A DNA stretch of 64,000 nucleotides from Pomacea canaliculata (Eukaryota > Mollusca > Gastropoda > Architaenioglossa > Ampullariidae), in the NCBI RefSeq assembly GCF_003073045.1, contig NC_037599.1, positions 3,224,001 through 3,288,000 on the forward strand, given 5' to 3'. Positions 62,201 through 64,000 of this stretch are shown here, piece by piece. A model generated the notes under the pieces. It made no database searches. It saw nothing but the letters and a program-made list of their open reading frames with translations, and was not told the DNA's origin. Made by a program: the position numbers and the translations under genes. The first letter of the stretch is position 1. Each line of letters starts with the position of its first letter.

Positions 62201-63360
62201 ATGACCATTATGAAAAATCAGGTTTCTGTGCTGCGGACTCAAATTGTTGAGAATGAGCTGAATTGAGCTGGGGATCTAGCAGGCTACCTAGTTTTTGGTA
62301 CATGCTATATATAAACTGTGATCAACTTTTCACTGAATAGAAAGGAAAGGGGGGGAAAAGGCCTCTTAAAGAAATTATGGCAGATGAAGCTGTGAAAGTT
62401 GACGCTGGGTGAAAATTCTGTATGCACAGGGATTACCTCCCTTTCAGGCACACCCTTTACTTCACATTTTAGTCACTTTAGGAATATGTGTTACCAAAGT
62501 ATAAAAATCAGATGTTTACATTATCAATTACTGTCATTATAGAAGAAATTAACTGTTCTTACCTTAAGCAATAGAGTGTTCTTTTAGAAAATTCACACGT
62601 GAGATGACACAAATCTGTTTGAGTTAGGGCTGCAGGGTAAACTTGGTATGTTATTAAGTCACTATGGTAAGTTTAAATCATCCTAAAGTGAATAATGATT
62701 ATCCAGAATGTGGGGCATTGCAAGATACATAAGATTTCTAAGGACTTTGCCACCCCATACTGTTGGAAAAGCATAGGTCATAGCTTCTTATTGATATGTT
62801 TTGTGTGCTTCACCACAAAAAATTATATTTGGAAAAGATTGGATATCCTGTCATTATATTTATACTAAGAAAAGTAACTTGTAGAGAAATGAGTTTCTAA
62901 ATGCAACATTTTATTTGCCAGTAACTAAACCTAGATTAAGTCCCTCTTTTGACAAAATTGTTAAAGGTCCAGTGGGATGCAATTTTTTTCTAATGATAGA
63001 GTAAAGCTCAGTGCAATCTGAGTAGATACCCACCTTCCATTGTCAATATGTATGCACAGAAAAGAGGTGAACAACATAGACATGAGGCATGTACATGGAT
63101 GCACACTGATTGTGAAGGCTTCAGCCAATGGGAGAGCTGAAACCATAAGCTAATTAGGCATATGTATGTACCAACATGACATTGTGAGCTTAAACCTTTA
63201 AACATTTATTATCATTTCACAGGCCAAGCCAGTTGAGGAACCCAAAATTGAACCAGTTCGGGCAGTTTTTACAGGAGAAGCTGCTGCATCACCTGAAGCA
63301 ATCAAGATAGACGTAGAGAAACCAATGTCAGCCTCTGGTGTTCAGGATCGTGTGACTGAG
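59228..63360 (+). CDS. Lysine-rich single-pass membrane protein, LYRIC/metadherin-like (or RRBP1/kinectin-like), 3' end outside window
   Basis: Exons in phase: 59228-59395, 60302-60469 (or from 60299), a 12-nt microexon 61064-61075, 61220-61316, 62008-62177, probably 62341-62391, and 63223-63360; the gene continues beyond. Residues 11-31 form one hydrophobic span (LPVLGVVIFALFVFTYGF) after a short lumenal N-terminus, followed by a long Lys/Glu/Pro-rich cytosolic region (PKVTKPSPKAKPSDGKSPK, TKKKKKVSK). GQWETQRSRKDKKQKPKKDE resembles the WETKISHREKRQQRKRDK block of metadherin. The overall layout also resembles ribosome-binding protein 1 and kinectin. It is probably an ER/nuclear-envelope protein. 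The end of exon 62341 is uncertain: the only phase-0 donors are weak, so it may be an alternative exon. Confidence 0.62.
61497..61660 (+). repeat. Dispersed-repeat-like segment in an intron
   Basis: Begins TTCTTCTTGTTCCTAATCAC and includes CCCCCAGTGGAGCA and GGGGTTGCTAGCCCCACG (a small hairpin). It has the feel of a mobile-element 3' end and is richer in GC than its surroundings; the family is not identified. Confidence 0.35.
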
Positions 63361-63609
63361 GTATAACTTATCTATCTTTCAGGTTTTTTTTTTGAGTGGT
63401 TATATTCTTGTAAACTTGATATATCCAGCAAAAACATGCAATAATTTGTTGGATATTTTAGTTGGTGGTTTTTGTTTATTATTTTTGAATTAGTATATAT
63501 ATATATTACGGAAATCTACTTTCTATTATTGATCATTCAAAAACTACAGACCAGAATCTAATCACAATTTTCTTGATAGTACTTGAAGGTATTGTCCTGT
63601 AGTGGTTCA

Positions 63610-63950
63610 TGCTCACACAGAAGGTGATGATATTTGGGGGCTTTACCAGTCATCATTTCACAAGTTGTAAAACACGGACTGCTTTAGTTCAAGTGATGAA
63701 CAATCTCTAGAATGCACCTAGCCATGATGCCTGTCTTCAGCACTTCTCTGCAATGTTTGATACCATTGACCATGTGGGTTAATGTGGACTGCTTTCAATG
63801 GCTTTTGGGGTTTAGTGCTCAGTTGGCTCAAATGATACATCATGTACAGTTGGTGACTATTGGAAACATTAGGGCTATCACTGCTTTCCTTAGGTGTGGT
63901 TTTCCTTAGGGTTCCATATTAGTGTAAGTTCTGTTTAATAAATTCAGCCA
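63610..63950 (+). mobile_element. LINE reverse-transcriptase fragment (L2/CR1-like), degraded
   Basis: FDTIDH (RT block A, at about 63758-63775) is followed about 140 bp later by a sequence reading GFP-GSILV-VLF, a decayed form of the GVPQGSVLGPVLF block. Stops and frameshifts interrupt both. It is an old copy inserted downstream of the last visible exon, presumably in an intron. Confidence 0.65.
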
Positions 63951-64000
63951 TTAGGTTCCATTATTTGATTTTACGGTCATCTTTGTCATCCCTCTGCGGA

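Overview
The window is eukaryotic nuclear DNA: AT-rich, intron-rich, with GT-AG introns, hAT- and Tigger-like DNA elements, LINE remnants and tRNA-derived repeats. The proteins and the dispersed AAGGGAGGTAA-type motif suggest a mollusc, probably a gastropod. That placement is inference; no species marker is present.

Layout. (1) 102-7946 (+): the last five exons of an SLC35D nucleotide-sugar transporter; its 5' part lies outside the window. (2) 12.9-50.7 kb: an interleaved cluster of two gene families. Three small CS-domain genes (CS1 12908-15265, CS2 32250-33976, CS3 41142-42747) all lie on the + strand. Three aerolysin-like (ETX/MTX2-type beta-pore-former fold) genes all lie on the - strand (AE1 19712-21786, AE2 28752-31462, AE3 44728-47520). 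All CS copies share one exon/phase plan and all AE copies share another, so both families grew by duplication here. AE1 and AE2 read as whole. AE3 shows about one apparent break. (3) 56203-58162 (-): an OSER1 orthologue, recognised by its C-terminal signature. (4) 59228 to beyond the window end (+): a lysine-rich, single-pass membrane protein resembling LYRIC/metadherin (or RRBP1/kinectin), head-to-head with OSER1.

The main new observation is a 46-bp module found 3-7 kb upstream of each AE gene, on the same strand: TCATGAATATTAA, 7 bases, TGACGYT, 12 bases, ACCAATC. Spacing is identical in all three copies while the spacer bases differ, and each is followed by a splice-donor sequence 71-90 bp further on. 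I read these as the real AE promoters with a non-coding first exon. If so, CS2 sits inside the first intron of AE2 on the opposite strand, and each AE gene has a CS gene either nested in it or converging on it. Whether the CS and AE proteins work together is unknown.

Other features include a perfect 66-bp palindrome (12534-12599), a 300-bp hAT-like element with a perfect 8-bp target duplication, a 245-bp foldback element, a Tigger-like MITE, two small tandem duplications that copy ends of coding exons (SLC35D and OSER1), and a frame-neutral 12-nt microexon.
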